A DNA stretch of 64,000 bases from Sorghum bicolor (taxonomy: Eukaryota; Streptophyta; Magnoliopsida; Poales; Poaceae): assembly GCF_000003195.3 (NCBI RefSeq), contig NC_012878.2, positions 55,490,629 to 55,554,628 of the forward strand. The letters run 5' to 3'. Below, one piece after another: positions 21,837 through 34,151 of this stretch (position 1 is its first letter; each line of letters opens with the position of its first letter). A program made the translations under genes and the position numbers. The notes beneath the pieces were generated by a model that worked only from the letters and a program-made list of their open reading frames with translations, made no database searches and was not told where the DNA came from.

Positions 21837-24238
21837 CTAGTTTCTAGTAGCATTACCGTTGCTTTGATCTTGTGGTGGGGATCCCCAAATGTCACTCCAA
21901 GAGCTTCTCGTGTCTGAATTCTCTTGTTTCACCATCCGTGTTCTGACTTTTCCCTGCAAAATCACACAGATTTAAAGTAAAAAAAAACATTTATATTTGA
22001 ATTTTGCAAATAATTGTGTAAGGTGAACAAAGGAGTAGTACCAAGACTTTTGCTTGCCTCTTTTCCCAGCGAGCACTTGCCTATCACACATAGAAAAAAT
22101 ATATAAATACAATTTGACACTTAACAGCAACACAAACACAGTGTTATCTTTAGATGTAGAGGTCCAGAAGAAATTATACTAGTGTTAAATTTGTACTTTG
22201 ATAGCCTTGATATTCAGTCCATGATACAAACATATTACTTTCGATGGTAAAATGCATCCAGGGTCCTTAAACTTTTTTTGGATTTTCACCTAGGTCCATG
22301 AACATTCAAAGTGAGGATTTGAGTCCTTGTATAAACTTTTCATTTAAATGGTTTGCTCTAGGTTCACTTGGGGTCCAATTATAGATCCAGATTCTCACTT
22401 GGAGTGAGCCACTTCAGATGTTTGAGAACCCAAAAAAGTTTAAGAAACCATAGGTGTATTTTACTCCACTTTTAATTTATGACAGAAAACAAAACTGAAT
22501 ATTCAGAACATGCCATGGAGTGATAAATTAGATAAAGCAGATAAATTTACATGAATAAAGAAATAATTACCATCCGGAAAACATCGACTGAAGCTCCCAT
22601 ACCAGCAAGCATCAAACCAACCTGCTCAGTTATGAAATTTCGATTAGTGTACTGATGGTAGAATATCGGATAATATCACCAGATAATTTTTCAACTAAAC
22701 TCATTATCACTGTTTGCAGTACACTACTCTTATCTGGAAATGTATACTGACTGAAGAATTTGCTTGAGAGTCAACCAAGACAATAAAGCTACATTGATCA
22801 CATAAGTTTCAAAGTTCCATCTGATAGAAAATCTACTTACATTCACCCTCTCTACTCTACGCATCTCATTCTCGAGGAGTGACAGTTGTGCAGCAGAAGT
22901 CCAGTGAATACAATCAACTGGGCTGGGAATGATAACAGAAAAAAGTTTAGCACAAATATTAGCATCTGCAGAACTTGAAGAACATCAGCAACATATTAAC
23001 TAATTTCTTCTGAAATCTGAACAATTTGCAAGGCATTTCATAATTGGGTAACTACAAGACCTAACAACTGAATAGACTTTAAGACCATAAAAATTCTCAC
23101 CAACTATCAATGGCATCCTGAATTAGCTCTGTGCTACCTGACTGGGAGTAGACTCTTGACCTCCCAAAATCTTCCTCAATCTCAAAGACGCCAGGGCAGA
23201 TATTGGCACAGTTTTTACATCCTACAAAGTTGCATCCACAACAAACAAGATACTTGAATCATGCTCCTTACCCATAAGAAAACTTCTATTCACAAGAGAG
23301 GATCAATATACCAATGCAGGTAAACTCATCAACGAACACATGATCCTTGGGTGCACTGTCATCAAAGAAAGGGTTGATTGCTGTTGCTGTGTACCCATGG
23401 ATCTCATCATACACTGCACGTTGTGCAGGATCACTCAACACCTGCCCTTGCACACCCCATGTTAGCTCGTGCAATAACAAATTTCAACCAATAGTATTTT
23501 CAGCCATAATTTTAAAACTTGATTGAAGACTCCTCTTACCGAGTAAACCTCGTTAATGAACATGCAGAAATTAGTCACGTCAGGGTCGTTCCCACTAAGG
23601 TCGGGGTGGCACTCTTTCATGCAACCGTAGTATGCCTTCTTAATTTCCTCAGGGGTTGCGTCTGGCATCTAATGGTAGAAGAATCAGGTGTTCCATATTA
23701 GCAGCAAACTTATTATCTCAAATATAAATAAGATCAGTAATATTATCTGAACCTAGATTTAAAAAAAAGTAAGCACTGTTTTTTGGAAAACTGGAAATAA
23801 AAGTTGCATTTTGATTCTTCCCCAAACCTTATAGAATGTTAACAAAATCACAGGCATGTTACTACCAGGAGCAAAATAGTATAGTAGTGATTACAAAGTG
23901 GTTTGGTCCAGAGAACTAATTCTTTCGTCAAATTAAATTAAGGTAAAGTAATTGCTAAACGGCAAACCAATGTTCCAGAGTATACTTCTTACCACACCCA
24001 GAACGGAGTAGTAATCGTCGGCGACATCCTCCTCCCTTTCATGATCCGCTTCCGTCGCAGTGGCACAGACCCTGAGATCCCTCCTCCGCGCACTCCAGCT
24101 CTGCTGCAGGTCGCTCCGTACGGCTCCGGCGAACCCGACGGTAGGCAGTCGCCGCGTGGGGAGGGAGCAGGGGAAAGACCGTGGCGGCGTCGCTAGTGCG
24201 TCGGCGAGCACCGGCGGCGAGAGGAGAGGGGGCGCCAT
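21837..24238 (-). CDS. Plastid-type J-domain plus 4Fe-4S ferredoxin protein
   Basis: Eight exons on the minus strand: 24238-23993, 23668-23540, 23441-23312, 23221-23101, 22922-22841, 22621-22571, 22080-22042 and 21953-21837. They join in frame to give 304 aa. Residues 1 to about 60 are Ala/Ser/Pro/Arg-rich without acidic residues at the very start, as in chloroplast transit peptides. A J-domain follows (DDYYSVLGV 74-82, HPD 103-105, then DPAQRAVYDEIHG). A ferredoxin-like domain comes next with C167-x2-C170-x2-C173 and C209-P, so it may bind a 4Fe-4S cluster. It resembles the plant DnaJ-ferredoxin group that includes Arabidopsis At2g42750 (DJC77, from memory). It should stimulate a plastid Hsp70; what the cluster adds is not known to me. 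The tail is polar and ends ATRN. Confidence 0.92.
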
Positions 24239-24715
24239 TGCCTAACGGATTTTGGAACGCGGCGACCTCCAGCAATATCGGACTCCAACTAGGAGACGGC
24301 GGCGAGGGGTTTGCTTTTCTTCGCGGGACTGTACCATTTTTACACTGTCGGACTGTCCTCAGCAGCCACTAATTCTTCTGGTTCAGGTTTAACGGAGATC
24401 TGTTTTTGCATATTAGACCTTGCACGTATACATATTTTTATATTAAGATCTTCAGCCACGAAAAGAGCTCTCATTACTTTTCTTTTCGGCATATTTGATT
24501 AATAAAATTATATTACTCTTTTAGAGGATAAATTACCTAACTGACAATATAAGTTATTTAACTAGATATTCTTATGTGTGAGCCTTAGTCCCATGTGTTA
24601 GTAAAATGAGGTGATGTGCTTATTGATAGGGAGCACCTGCAGTGACCTTGCAAATCTCGAGACTTGCCAACCTAATCTTCTAGATGTGTTTATGGAGATA
24701 AGTCATGACAGAAAG
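24239..24715. other. 5' flank of the J-domain gene
   Basis: GC-rich leader up to about 24350, then AT-rich sequence. No gene seen. Confidence 0.4.
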
Positions 24716-24790
24716 TACTGTTGGATGATTTATTATGAGAGAAAAACACTTCTAAATAGCTGACAAATTCGGCTGATAAGTCTAAGCGAA
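24716..24790. repeat. Short MITE-like repeat (GGCTGATAAG family), partial
   Basis: Carries TTGGATGATTTATTATGAGAGAAAAACACT and AAATTCGGCTGATAAG in spaced form, shared with 38571-38685, 47063-47172, 60170-60290 and 60397-60503. Confidence 0.55.
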
Positions 24791-25035
24791 TAAGGTGAAA
24801 ATATGTGGGTATATAAGTAGAGGTATGCATGCAGGTAGGTAGACATCAATGTCTGTATTTTGAAAAGAAAAAATGACGACCGTGTGGTTTTCTTCCACTT
24901 CCATGCTAATCTTTTGAGTTTTGAGCTACACCACATACACTGTACTTGGTTTCGCAAAAAAAAAGCTCCAAACAGATTGTTCATCAAAGATTACTAAAAT
25001 ATTGTGAATCTTAGGTGCTTTAAGAGGAAGAAGTA

Positions 25036-25272
25036 CTACCTTTATTCTAAAATAAGTGGCATTCACATATATAAAAATATATTAATATTTATGGTGCACA
25101 ATGAGTATTTTTTAGATAAATTAATATTGTTAGATAAATTATTGAATATATTTTCATATAAATTTATTTTGGAGATATAAATGTTGCCAACATTTTATAC
25201 AAACCTAGTTAAATTTAAGGAAGTTTGACTAGTACATATCCTATAATGACATTTATTTTGGGATAGAGGAAA
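25036..25272. mobile_element. Stowaway-like MITE (degenerate)
   Basis: Left end TACCTTTATTCTAAAATAAG and right end ACATTTATTTTGGGATAGAGG are imperfect inverted repeats of the CTCCCTCCGTCCCAAAAT type, with TA-rich interior and TA at the flanks. Confidence 0.6.
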
Positions 25273-25960
25273 TATGACATTGCCTTCATTATATGCATGC
25301 TCTCTTGGAGACTTGGAGTCGTCTCATTCATGGTGCTTCCATGGAATAATGGAAATTATTTCAGAAGGCTACAAGACTAAAAATGCATTGTTGGCTGGTT
25401 TGGTGGATGATTTGAGACAATAATGAGCTACAAGAGCGACATTGTCGACAGCTGGTCCCACCTGTAGTAATTTTGTGAATCTCGAAACCTACCAACCTAA
25501 TTTTCTAGAGGTGTTCATAAAAACCTGTGAGTGCATCAGTAGAGGTAGTGTGTAAGGTAAACGTCAATGTCTGTTTTTTGAAAAAAGAAAAACAACCGTG
25601 TGGTTTTCTACCACTCCATGCTAACTTTTGAGCAATTGTCAACACGTAATTGTTTGTCTTTGCCTGTTCCACGGTTCTTTAGCTCCCAAACCCACATGCA
25701 GTGCACTTGTTTTCTTTTTTTTTTTGAAAAAAGCTCCAAATAGTAGGATTTATACTTTTATAATTTTTATACAGATTGTGGTTGTTGTTGAAAATCTTGG
25801 TTGCGTGAATGAAGAGAAAGAAGTACGGCTTGGCCTTGGTGATCCTGATACGCATGCTCTCTCGGAGACTCGGAAACGTTTCGTCATTAGTGGTGCTTCC
25901 ATTGAAATGGAAATTATTTCAGAATGCTAGAAGCCTAAAAATGCACAACTGTCTTGGTTT
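25273..25960. other. Intergenic region with a local duplication
   Basis: A segment near 25300-25390 (GGAGACTTGGAGTCGTCTCA, GGTGCTTCCATGGAATAATG, GGAAATTATTTCAGAA) recurs in altered form near 25855-25930. The preceding TGAAAAGAAAAAATGACGAC block near 24860 recurs near 25580. This points to an old tandem duplication of about 0.6-0.7 kb. No gene seen. Confidence 0.5.
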
Positions 25961-26136
25961 GGGCTTTGTTTAATCTTAAAAAATTTTATAATTTTTTTTA
26001 AATTTCTAGTTACATCAAATCTTGCAGCACATACATAAAATATTAAATATAAATAAAAGAAATAATTAATTATAATTTGCGAGACGAATTTTTTGAACCT
26101 ATATAATATCTATTTTATAAATTTTTTTGAACTAAA
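25961..26136. mobile_element. Decayed Tourist-like MITE (copy 7)
   Basis: Starts GGGCTTTGTTTAATCTTAAA and ends TTTTTTTGAACTAAAGCC, abutting the next copy. Interior strongly diverged. Confidence 0.55.
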
Positions 26137-26375
26137 GCCTTGTTTACTTCCAAAATTTTTTGCAAAATAGGAATAGTAGCACTTTCGTTTGTATTTGACA
26201 AATATTGTCCAATTATAAACTAATTAGGCTCAAAAGATTCGTCTTGTCAATTCCGACCAAACTGTGCAATTAGTTTTTATTTTCATCTATATTTAATACT
26301 CCATGCATACGTCTAAAGTTTCGATGTGACGGAGAATCTGCAAAATTTTGCAAAATTTTTGGAACTAAACAAGGC
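26137..26375. mobile_element. Tourist-like MITE, GGCCTTGTTTAG family (copy 8)
   Basis: Left end GCCTTGTTTACTTCC, right end GGAACTAAACAAGGC, interior near-identical to copy 2 (1776-2017). Its left end directly adjoins the end of copy 7, so one may have inserted beside the other. Confidence 0.8.
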
Positions 26376-26982
26376 TTAAACAAGGCATTGGTGTATGAAT
26401 CCGAGCCCCTAGAGCGACATGCCGACGTCTGATCTGGCGATTTTTTGGCCCCCAGGACGTTCCATCACGGCAGAGACGTGAAGCAAGCGCGCCGAATTGC
26501 GTGGGGGGCTCTCCATTCTCTCCGGGCCCTCTGGCTCAGTGACAGTCTCAGTCAGTCTTGCTTCACTTTATTTTTCTTTCAAAAAGTCAGTCTTTTTTTT
26601 TTTATTATTTTATTGAGATGAGGAAAAAAAAGTCAGTCTTGCTTCAACGGCCGCCCTGTCGTTGTCCGATTTCTTGCACGTAGCTCTACGTCGTCGTCGT
26701 GCCTGAGAGGCCGAAGCCGGCCCGGAGCAGGGGGCTGCGGACCCGCACACGCAGCCCAGGAGCAAGCGCAAGCGCGTGCCCTTCGGGCTTCGGCCCACAA
26801 GCAGATGCCAAACACCGGCGGGACGGGCGGCGGCATCGCCTGCAAACCCCTGTTTGCTCAAGCTTAGCTATTTAACAGTGTTTTTTTTCAGTTATGATTT
26901 TTCGGACAAGCAAATAGGCTTTTGCCCAGGCTATAAATAAACTGCCCTGCCTACATGTTGTTGTCTATGAGCGAGATGATAA
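26376..26982. other. Intergenic region, no gene seen
   Basis: GC-rich block at 26650-26850 gives minus-strand open frames without recognisable domains. Confidence 0.4.
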
Positions 26983-27095
26983 GGGTATGTTCGGAACGCA
27001 AAAAATTCATAAAAATATTACAGAGAATCAGTTCAATTTTATAGGAAAAATATAAGGATATATAGGAAAAATTTCTTGTGTTTCCAAACAAGTCC
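26983..27095. mobile_element. Short MITE with TAA target duplication (GGGTATGTTCGGAA type)
   Basis: Begins GGGTATGTTCGGAACGC and ends TTTCCAAACAAGTCC, with TAA on both sides (26980-26982 and 27096-27098). At 113 bp it sits just 75 bp past the ALIS stop codon, so probably in or near that gene's 3' UTR. Confidence 0.65.
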
Positions 27096-27169
27096 TAAGA
27101 ATCAATTACACAAGACTCAAGATTGGAGTGACTGCTTTGAAAGTCATAGGACCTAGCAGCGGCTTTCAA

Positions 27170-30100
27170 TCAGTATGGATGGTCTGGGTTTTCTTTGTTC
27201 CATGACAAGTAGTTAGGGTCTCCAAGGGCCCTGAAAAATGAGCAAAAAAAACATACAGTAGCTTCAGCACGGTATATAGTTTGGTTGAAACAAATGTGCA
27301 ACACATCACCTGATGAGATGAGATCATGAGTATCGACACGATCGACTTTAATCACCTTGGCTTAATCACGTAGAGGATGACGAAGCCCATGGCGAGGAAG
27401 AGGCAGATGCCGCCGATGGCGACGTACGCGACGCCGATGAAGTTGTTCCTGCCGCCGATCCACGACGTGGTGGACAGCACCAGCGCCTTCGTCCCCCCGA
27501 AGCTGTACGTGTTGTAGTTGTTCTGGATCACCACAGTGATCTCGTCGCTCGCCATCATGTCCGACTCGATCCTGCCGTACAGCTTCCTGAACGTCGGGAG
27601 GGCCGCTGTTCTCATCCAGACAATCAGGTCCTCCTGCTCACTCAGCTGATCCAAACAGATCAAAAAGAGCAAGCCAATCAGATCCAGGAACAAATGAAAC
27701 TCAGCTCGATCGATCTCTGATGCATGCTTATTGATCAGAAGCTGTTGATGCAGTACTATAGCTAGCTTACTGGTATTTTCTCGTTCAGTTTAGCACCGCC
27801 GATCAGTCCCCCTTTCTGGAAGTTGCTGGGGAAAACATCGCTGCCAAACTTTTTGTTCTTGTCGCTGTCCCAGGCAATGTTCTTCTTGTTCACCTCGACG
27901 GCCTTCTTGTTGAGAGAGAAGGAGTAGGTGTCGTTGAACAAGCTCCAAGCGATGAGACCGCAGGGCACGATGGGCTTGCCGCCGTCTTCACTGATGGCTT
28001 CAGGCTCACAGTTTGTTATCGTGCTCGCAGCATCCTTGTACAGCAACTGCTTGTCGTTGCGACTCTTCACGTACCTAGGGTTAACGTTACATGATGATAG
28101 ATATACAGAATTCAGGCCGACAATGAATAGCCTGTTTGTGCGCCTGACGCGGGAAATCATTTGACATGACAGAGTTTATATAAGCAATAAGTTCTAGGGT
28201 TAACCGTACCGGCGATGATTCTGATAGAAATTTTCAAGCTGGTAATATATGTGTATCGGCCCTTTCATTGGCTTTGGCACCTGAAAAATGATACGCCACC
28301 ATTGTTACTTACCAACAGAAACTAGACAAACAACTCAGGAGGGCCAAGACTAAGGCAACACGCGGAGACAACATATTCAACCTCTCTTTCACTCGAAAAC
28401 AATTATTGAGTGATTGCAGCAAAGGTGTTTAAAAATTGAATCTGTCTATTGAAAACATGGGTGATTTAAAGGCTCCTGTCACCTTGGTGACGGAAACAAT
28501 TAAAATACTCAGTTCTTGCATCAATTACAAAACAGATGACACATGAAAATCAAACACACGAATTTAAAAACCACAAGACCTAAATCTAATGGACCATATA
28601 AAAAACAAAGGATCCAAATAAAAAACAAATTAATTTTATGGAGGCAAATTTGAAGAAATTCAAATTGAAAAAAAAACAAAGGATCCAAATAAAAAACAAA
28701 TTAATTCTATGGAGGCAAATTTGAAGAAATTCAAATTGAAAAAAAACAAAGGATCCAAATAAAAAACAAATTAATTCTATGGAGGCAAATTTTAAAAAAT
28801 TAAAATTGAAAAAAATAAGAACACAAATTGCAAAGACAAATTAATTCTATGGAAGACAAATTAGAAGAAATTTAAATTGAAAACACATAAAAAACACAAA
28901 TTACAGAGACAGATTAATTCTATGGCAGGCAAATTGGAAGAAATTCAAATTGAAAACATATCAGAAACACAAATTTCAGAGACAGATAAAAAACCATATT
29001 TACACCCATAATAAAAGAAATTTACAGTGACATAATCAATGTAAAAATTACAATATGCGAGTGTAAGAGAAAGACATGAATTAAAATAACACATGAACAA
29101 AAAAAAACATGCTGACAACGAGCATGGACACTAATCTGTATTTTACTTGAAATCTAGACAATGAACAAAGTGGATTTCTAACATAGAAGCAAAAGAAGAA
29201 AAGAAGTACCATATCAAACGAGAGATGGATGTGATGCCCACAAAAACGGGTGACAAAAAGTAAAAAATTGCCCGGGCAACGTACAGATTTATCGTAAAAA
29301 TTTGTCAGATGTTAGGTCGGGGGGGGGTGGTTTCATGGCCCCTGCTAGCCCCCGGCCCCTAGTTTTGCCACTGCTTAACAAATGCTTACTTTTCGGAAGC
29401 TACATAGTGAGATTGTAGAAAATAAAACGGGAAGGCAGAAGGTCCAAATACTAAGGCTGGTCTATTGATGTTCTCTCCATAATTTTCTCAACTACGGTTA
29501 CTTCTTTGGTCCTCTCCGTTGCTAGCCACGCATGCATGCATGAAGTGATCCCCTCCTCGACTTTGTGGATGTCATTGTAGCTTGCGATTTGGCTAAGCTT
29601 GCGCACTTTAATACAAGGCCATGAGGGCCAAGCTTGAGATAAAATAAACACTTCGTTTTGAGTAGTAGTGGAGCAACAAAGTAATTAATTGCCCCCCTCA
29701 ATTCTTTATCTTGCCTCCTATTATGGCCTAAACAAAAAACCAGTGTACGCCAGATATACCGGAATGGAGGGAGTAATAGAAAGGGCTAAGTGTTAAAAGA
29801 TATATTATTAAGTGGGACAAATCGATATTTTTCACTGGATTATATAGCAAAATATCATGTGCACAAGAGAAAATTATCTAGCACATATATAGGGGGTGCT
29901 TGGCCCTCCTCAGCCCCTCCCGCCCCTGAGGGGGCCGGGCACAAATTGCCAGTGGGGAAACCCTAGGCGTGACCTTGTGCCCATCCCAATAATTTGGAGC
30001 TAGGTAATTTGATTCTATTTTGATTGAATCTTCTCATCTAACCCAATGCCCACCCTCAAAGCTACCTTCTTCTACCGACAGTCATCACCTCTCCACCACC

Positions 30101-32410
30101 TGCTATCATTGTGGACGACAGGGTCGTTGTATCCCCTTGTGGATATAGATCTAGGGCCAGGCATCCTCCATCTACCACTACAAATGGTGGTTCCCAAGAT
30201 AGAACCTCATCTTAATTGCCGCTTGTCACATGACATCATCCATGGTCGAGGTTGCCAAGGCAGTAATCCCCCTTTCCACCTTGGTCATCACCCCTTTCTT
30301 GTCTAGATTGTGAGATTCAGTTGGAGATCAGGATGGAGGTTGCCTTTCATCTAAACACCGCACAATAAAGCAAGTCATTGTTGGTCATCAAAGTCCAACT
30401 TTGCAATAGAGGTGGCTCCATGCCTTCCTAAGGAGGTTCCCATTCATTAATGCACTCATTGACGTGCAATAACCGCTATCTTCAGTGCCATCCTCAACAC
30501 CCTCAATTCCTTGGCATCACCCAAAAAGATCATCTCTAGTTAGTTAGGATTGGGATGCTATGGTTTGGCGATAGCTCCACCTCCTGGTAGTTGGTTGACC
30601 TTCCCACGCCTGATGCTCAATTGCAAATCTCATTGGAGGTGTCCACCCCTGGCTAGGTTGCACTTAGTGAAGATTGTCATTTGGATTCCATTGGGTTAGA
30701 TGGAATGGCAACTCAATGCCTCACTTCTTTGCATTATTGTTCCCTTGGCTTTCAAAGTCACAACAAGTTACCACCTAGGCCATCTTGGGCGCTTCTTCTA
30801 GTAGCTTTTATCCCTTTGTCATGGTCACCGGTCATGGTGTTTAGAACTCAAATTCAGGTCAACATAATTCTTGGCAAGAGAAACAAGTGCCTTGTCATTA
30901 AGTCATGTTGAGCATTAATTGGCTCCACTATGTAGGATGTCAAGAAGGGCTTGAAGAAGCTGATTCCCCAAGTGCTCATTTGCCTGCCAAGTGTCGAGGA
31001 TGCATCATCGACTACAAGTCTACAACATAAATGAAGGATATGCTGCGTAAGCATGTTGTTGACGGGACGTTTTGAGGTCTGGGTTAAAGTTTTAATTTTC
31101 TTTGTGAGTGTTTGATCGTGTGTCGTGCTTGATACCATGGGTAGTAGCCCTTTGTGTATGCCATAGGTCAGTTGGTCATTTCTGTAACGTTTTTAATAGC
31201 TTTCTAACTTTCTACCTATGCCAAGACAGTAAGCCGGGTCTTATGATCCAGTCATTGTACGTACACTTGTCTTCCTCTTAATGATACACATGCTCAGACA
31301 CGTTTACCGAAAAGGAAATGGATTCAGGCTATCATAGAAACGTATAAAGCTGCATATATAAACCCACATTCCCATGGCATATGGTTACAGAAAAAGAAGA
31401 AAAAGAGAAAGAACATAAGACAAGCTCTCTGTGGAGCTAAAAGGGACTTTTAATTTATCTCCAGTAGGGGTCAAAAAACCCCTCCTGTTCGTTTCAATAA
31501 AAAAAAACATTCCCATGGCATACTCACAGTGATCTTTCTTGTGCACGCTTTGTCAGTCTTGGTATCCTGAATGAACCCGACCTTGTCGTTCGCGGATACG
31601 CACTCGGCGTCATACCGATCTATCAACTCAACAATCTGTGTGCAAATCAGGTTATTAACAGAGGATCAGACCAAGTGCATCGCATAGTGTAGCAATTATG
31701 AACGTGAAAGCCGCATACATTCTGTGATGCAGCCAGTGAAGCGAGGCCGATTGGGACGAAGATGACGCCGATGAGCGAGAAAGCACCAATGACCTAGCCA
31801 ATGCAAATATATTCAGGTTAGGAGATAGCACTGCACATGGTTAGAGTAAAGAATTTTGGAATCACAGAAGATGGCATGCGTACGATTCCAGGAGTTAACA
31901 GTGGCTTGCATGCTGGAAGCTCCTGCTGGGTAAACTTAGAATCTGCTCACATCCAAGATACTTCATTCAATTTCAGAAACAGCATGCATCAGTCCCCTAA
32001 TAAGACATATTATTGGGCATATGACATTTGAGATGTTAAGTATTAAATTTTGACAGTAATTGCTAATATTAAATGAGAACCTAGCTACCATGGCGCACAT
32101 GAAACAAAAAGCAGAGAATTTGAAAGTTGACCCCGGCAAAAATTCAAAACGTATGACAGCAACAGATTTTTTTTTGAGACCACGCCGTTGCGCGTTTTTC
32201 ATTAAGCAGGAGAAAATTCAAACAACCAGCCAAACTAAAGAACAACGTACAAAGTGCACAAGCAAATGGTAACAACCGGTTACCATGACAGCGACAGATC
32301 AAATTGAAGAAGAAATAAATACAGAGGAGGAAGGATAGCAACCGCATACACTTGGGTTTCTTGGACCGCCGCGAGGCCAAGGAGTCGCTGTCCGATGCTG
32401 GCAAACTCAT
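27170..32410 (-). CDS. ALIS: ALA-interacting subunit (CDC50/LEM3 family), P4-ATPase flippase partner
   Basis: Eight exons on the minus strand: 32410-32350, 31942-31884, 31793-31719, 31635-31528, 28281-28211, 28074-27771, 27645-27356 and 27230-27170. They join in frame to give 342 aa. The N-terminus is basic and cytosolic ([20 protein letters not shown]). A first membrane span is at about 41-64, followed by a large lumenal domain with Cys in DAEC, KACTRK, NCEPE and [15 protein letters not shown] (with an N-D-T glycosylation sequon), [15 protein letters not shown] and [11 protein letters not shown] second span is at about 293-319, then a short tail ending [12 protein letters not shown]. This is the complete LEM3/CDC50 layout. 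In plants ALIS proteins escort ALA-type P4-ATPases out of the ER and are needed for phospholipid flipping. Intron 4 (28282-31527) is unusually large and repeat-filled. An in-frame ATG at 32461 exists but the family start fits 32410. Confidence 0.95.
28610..28995. repeat. Tandem repeat of about 70 bp inside the ALIS intron
   Basis: The unit carries GGATCCAAATAAAAAACAAA, TTAATTCTATGGAGGCAAAT and GAAATTCAAATTGAAAA in order. Three near-identical copies (from 28610, 28681 and 28751) are followed by two or three diverged ones. The first copies differ by only a few bases, so the expansion is recent. Confidence 0.9.
29000..31367. other. Repeat-rich interior of the ALIS 3.2-kb intron
   Basis: Contains GC-rich fragments near 29310-29380 and 29890-29960 (GGGGCCGGGCACAAATTGCC) typical of transposon insertions. 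Near 31150-31320 a block ending TTCCTCTTAATGATACACAT resembles LINE 3' tails of grasses. No reverse-transcriptase frame was recognised. Confidence 0.4.
31368..31522 (+). mobile_element. Retroposed insert with 15-bp target duplication and A-tail
   Basis: The 15-mer CATTCCCATGGCATA occurs at 31368-31382 and again at 31508-31522. Between them lies a 125-bp segment (31383-31507) that ends in AATAAAAAAAAA. Long target duplication plus A-tail is the mark of target-primed reverse transcription, as for SINEs and LINE-mobilised transcripts. I see no tRNA-like A or B box, so it may be a LINE tail or a copied mRNA end. The right-hand duplication overlaps the donor splice site of ALIS exon 4. Confidence 0.75.
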
Positions 32411-33600
32411 CTGCACAAGCAATGCAACAACCACATCGGCGGCGATCAACAAAGCATGCACGATCGAATTCCAAGGACGGACACATCGCCTCCTCTGAAT
32501 CCTGACCAGACACTACAACCTACTACCTGCATTTCCACGAGGCCCAAGAACACGACAGCGCAAATTTTACACAATTATTACCAGGGCGCAGGCAGAGTGA
32601 TGGTGTCTCGATCGTGAGCGAGGTCGTCGTCGATCTCTCCGGCCGGCCGGATCGGGATTGGACGAGGAGGGTTCGTCGATCTCTCGTTCGTTCGTTCGTT
32701 CGTTCGGCCGCTGCGAGGAGGAGAACAGGTTCGTCACGCGGTCCCGTGCCGTCCCTATCCCGAGGGCTTTGGCGCTTGAATGGCGGAGCCGCCACGTCGG
32801 GCGTGGATCTCAGCCGTACGCCCAGTGAGCGATCACGCAAGCCGAGCATTGGCAGACAGCAAAATGTGTGGCTCAAAGATATATTTAGGCTTAATTATTA
32901 ATTAATTAATGCTGATATTGTAAACATATGCATATGGCTTCACGGCGAAAATAGTTGGAGATGCAAGTATCCGTTGACCCTCGGGAGAAGTTGTGCAGAG
33001 AAGTCGCACTCTGTCAAGTCTAGCCGTGACACGTTTTTGCTCAAAGGAAAAATAAAATTAGGAGTAGGTTTATCAACAAAAGTCTCTATCTCTGTCCATT
33101 CCACTAGCGAAGCGTTTGTTCCTATTCGCTTTTTTATTCCTAAAATATGTAGGTTTGCCAATAAAGTCTCTATCTCAATCTCAATCTCTTCTCTACGGAA
33201 TATTAAAATGTGTCAGGTAATGGAGTTAGGGACAACAGACTCAATGTGTTGATGTAATATCAGCGGGCAAGGATTTTTTGTTGGATCTCCACCTTCCGTT
33301 AAGCTTTGGTAAAATAGCTTCATATGTAGAGTTTTTTGAATATTCTCTCACAGGATCCAACGCAAGACTCATCCAAGATGAGGAGAAGCCGCTTGTTTTT
33401 TGCTTCATCCTACCTAAAATCTTTGTGAGAGTACGATTTAAGGGGCTTCCTAGGTGACATTTTGTTTTTCTCCGTTTGGTAGAAAAAAACCCCAAATGAA
33501 TCTTAAAGTTGGTGGAGAGACTGTGACAAACGGAGCCTAGATCTAAGAAAATCTAGTTGAACCTAGCCTAAGTCTGTCAGGCTTTCCTCGGCCTGCGAGC
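32411..33600. other. 5' flank of the ALIS gene
   Basis: Contains the leader and promoter of the minus-strand ALIS gene, GC-rich to about 32860. No gene on the plus strand is supported. Confidence 0.45.
32684..32707. repeat. (TTCG)n microsatellite
   Basis: About five to six TTCG units in the upstream region of the ALIS gene. Confidence 0.85.
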
Positions 33601-34151
33601 CTTAGTGAAATGGACCTAGATATAGGTTAAACTGTCCAAAAAATACTTTCAAGCTCGACTTGAATTATTTATTTTAATTACTTTCATTGGAAATGCATAG
33701 GCAATCCCAACTCATCCATTGGAATGGGCATGAGCATGATTTTTCGGACCCAAAATAGGCCAACATTTTCGGCCATCCATAGCTTGCAAAATACTCAGAT
33801 CTAATGAACATGAATTTTTAGTACATATATTGGAAAGATCAGTGAGCCTATATATGAACTAAGGGTGATGGCCAATTAGCTTTTATCATATCTTGTATAT
33901 CTAGAAAAATTCTTTATTTGACACTAGAAAACATCTCCTACCTATTTGATACCAAAACATAATAAAATATTCCTTATCTATTACCTATTTTATCATTCGT
34001 TCTCTAAACACTACCGTCGTTTTTTTGTTGCAACGACATTAAGTCCATCATGAAAAGACCATGTTGCCCCTCCTGTGCGAATGCTCAGCAGCTAAAAATA
34101 CCATGGAAAAACATCTACAAATAAATAAATGAGACAAAAATATATATAATA

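Noticed and set aside
28610..28995. Possible CRISPR-like or satellite array
   Set aside because: Direct 70-bp tandem units without unique spacers inside a plant intron; a simple tandem duplication explains it.
32280..32513. 77-aa minus-strand frame overlapping ALIS exon 1
   Set aside because: Different frame from the family-conforming ALIS start; runs into the intron.
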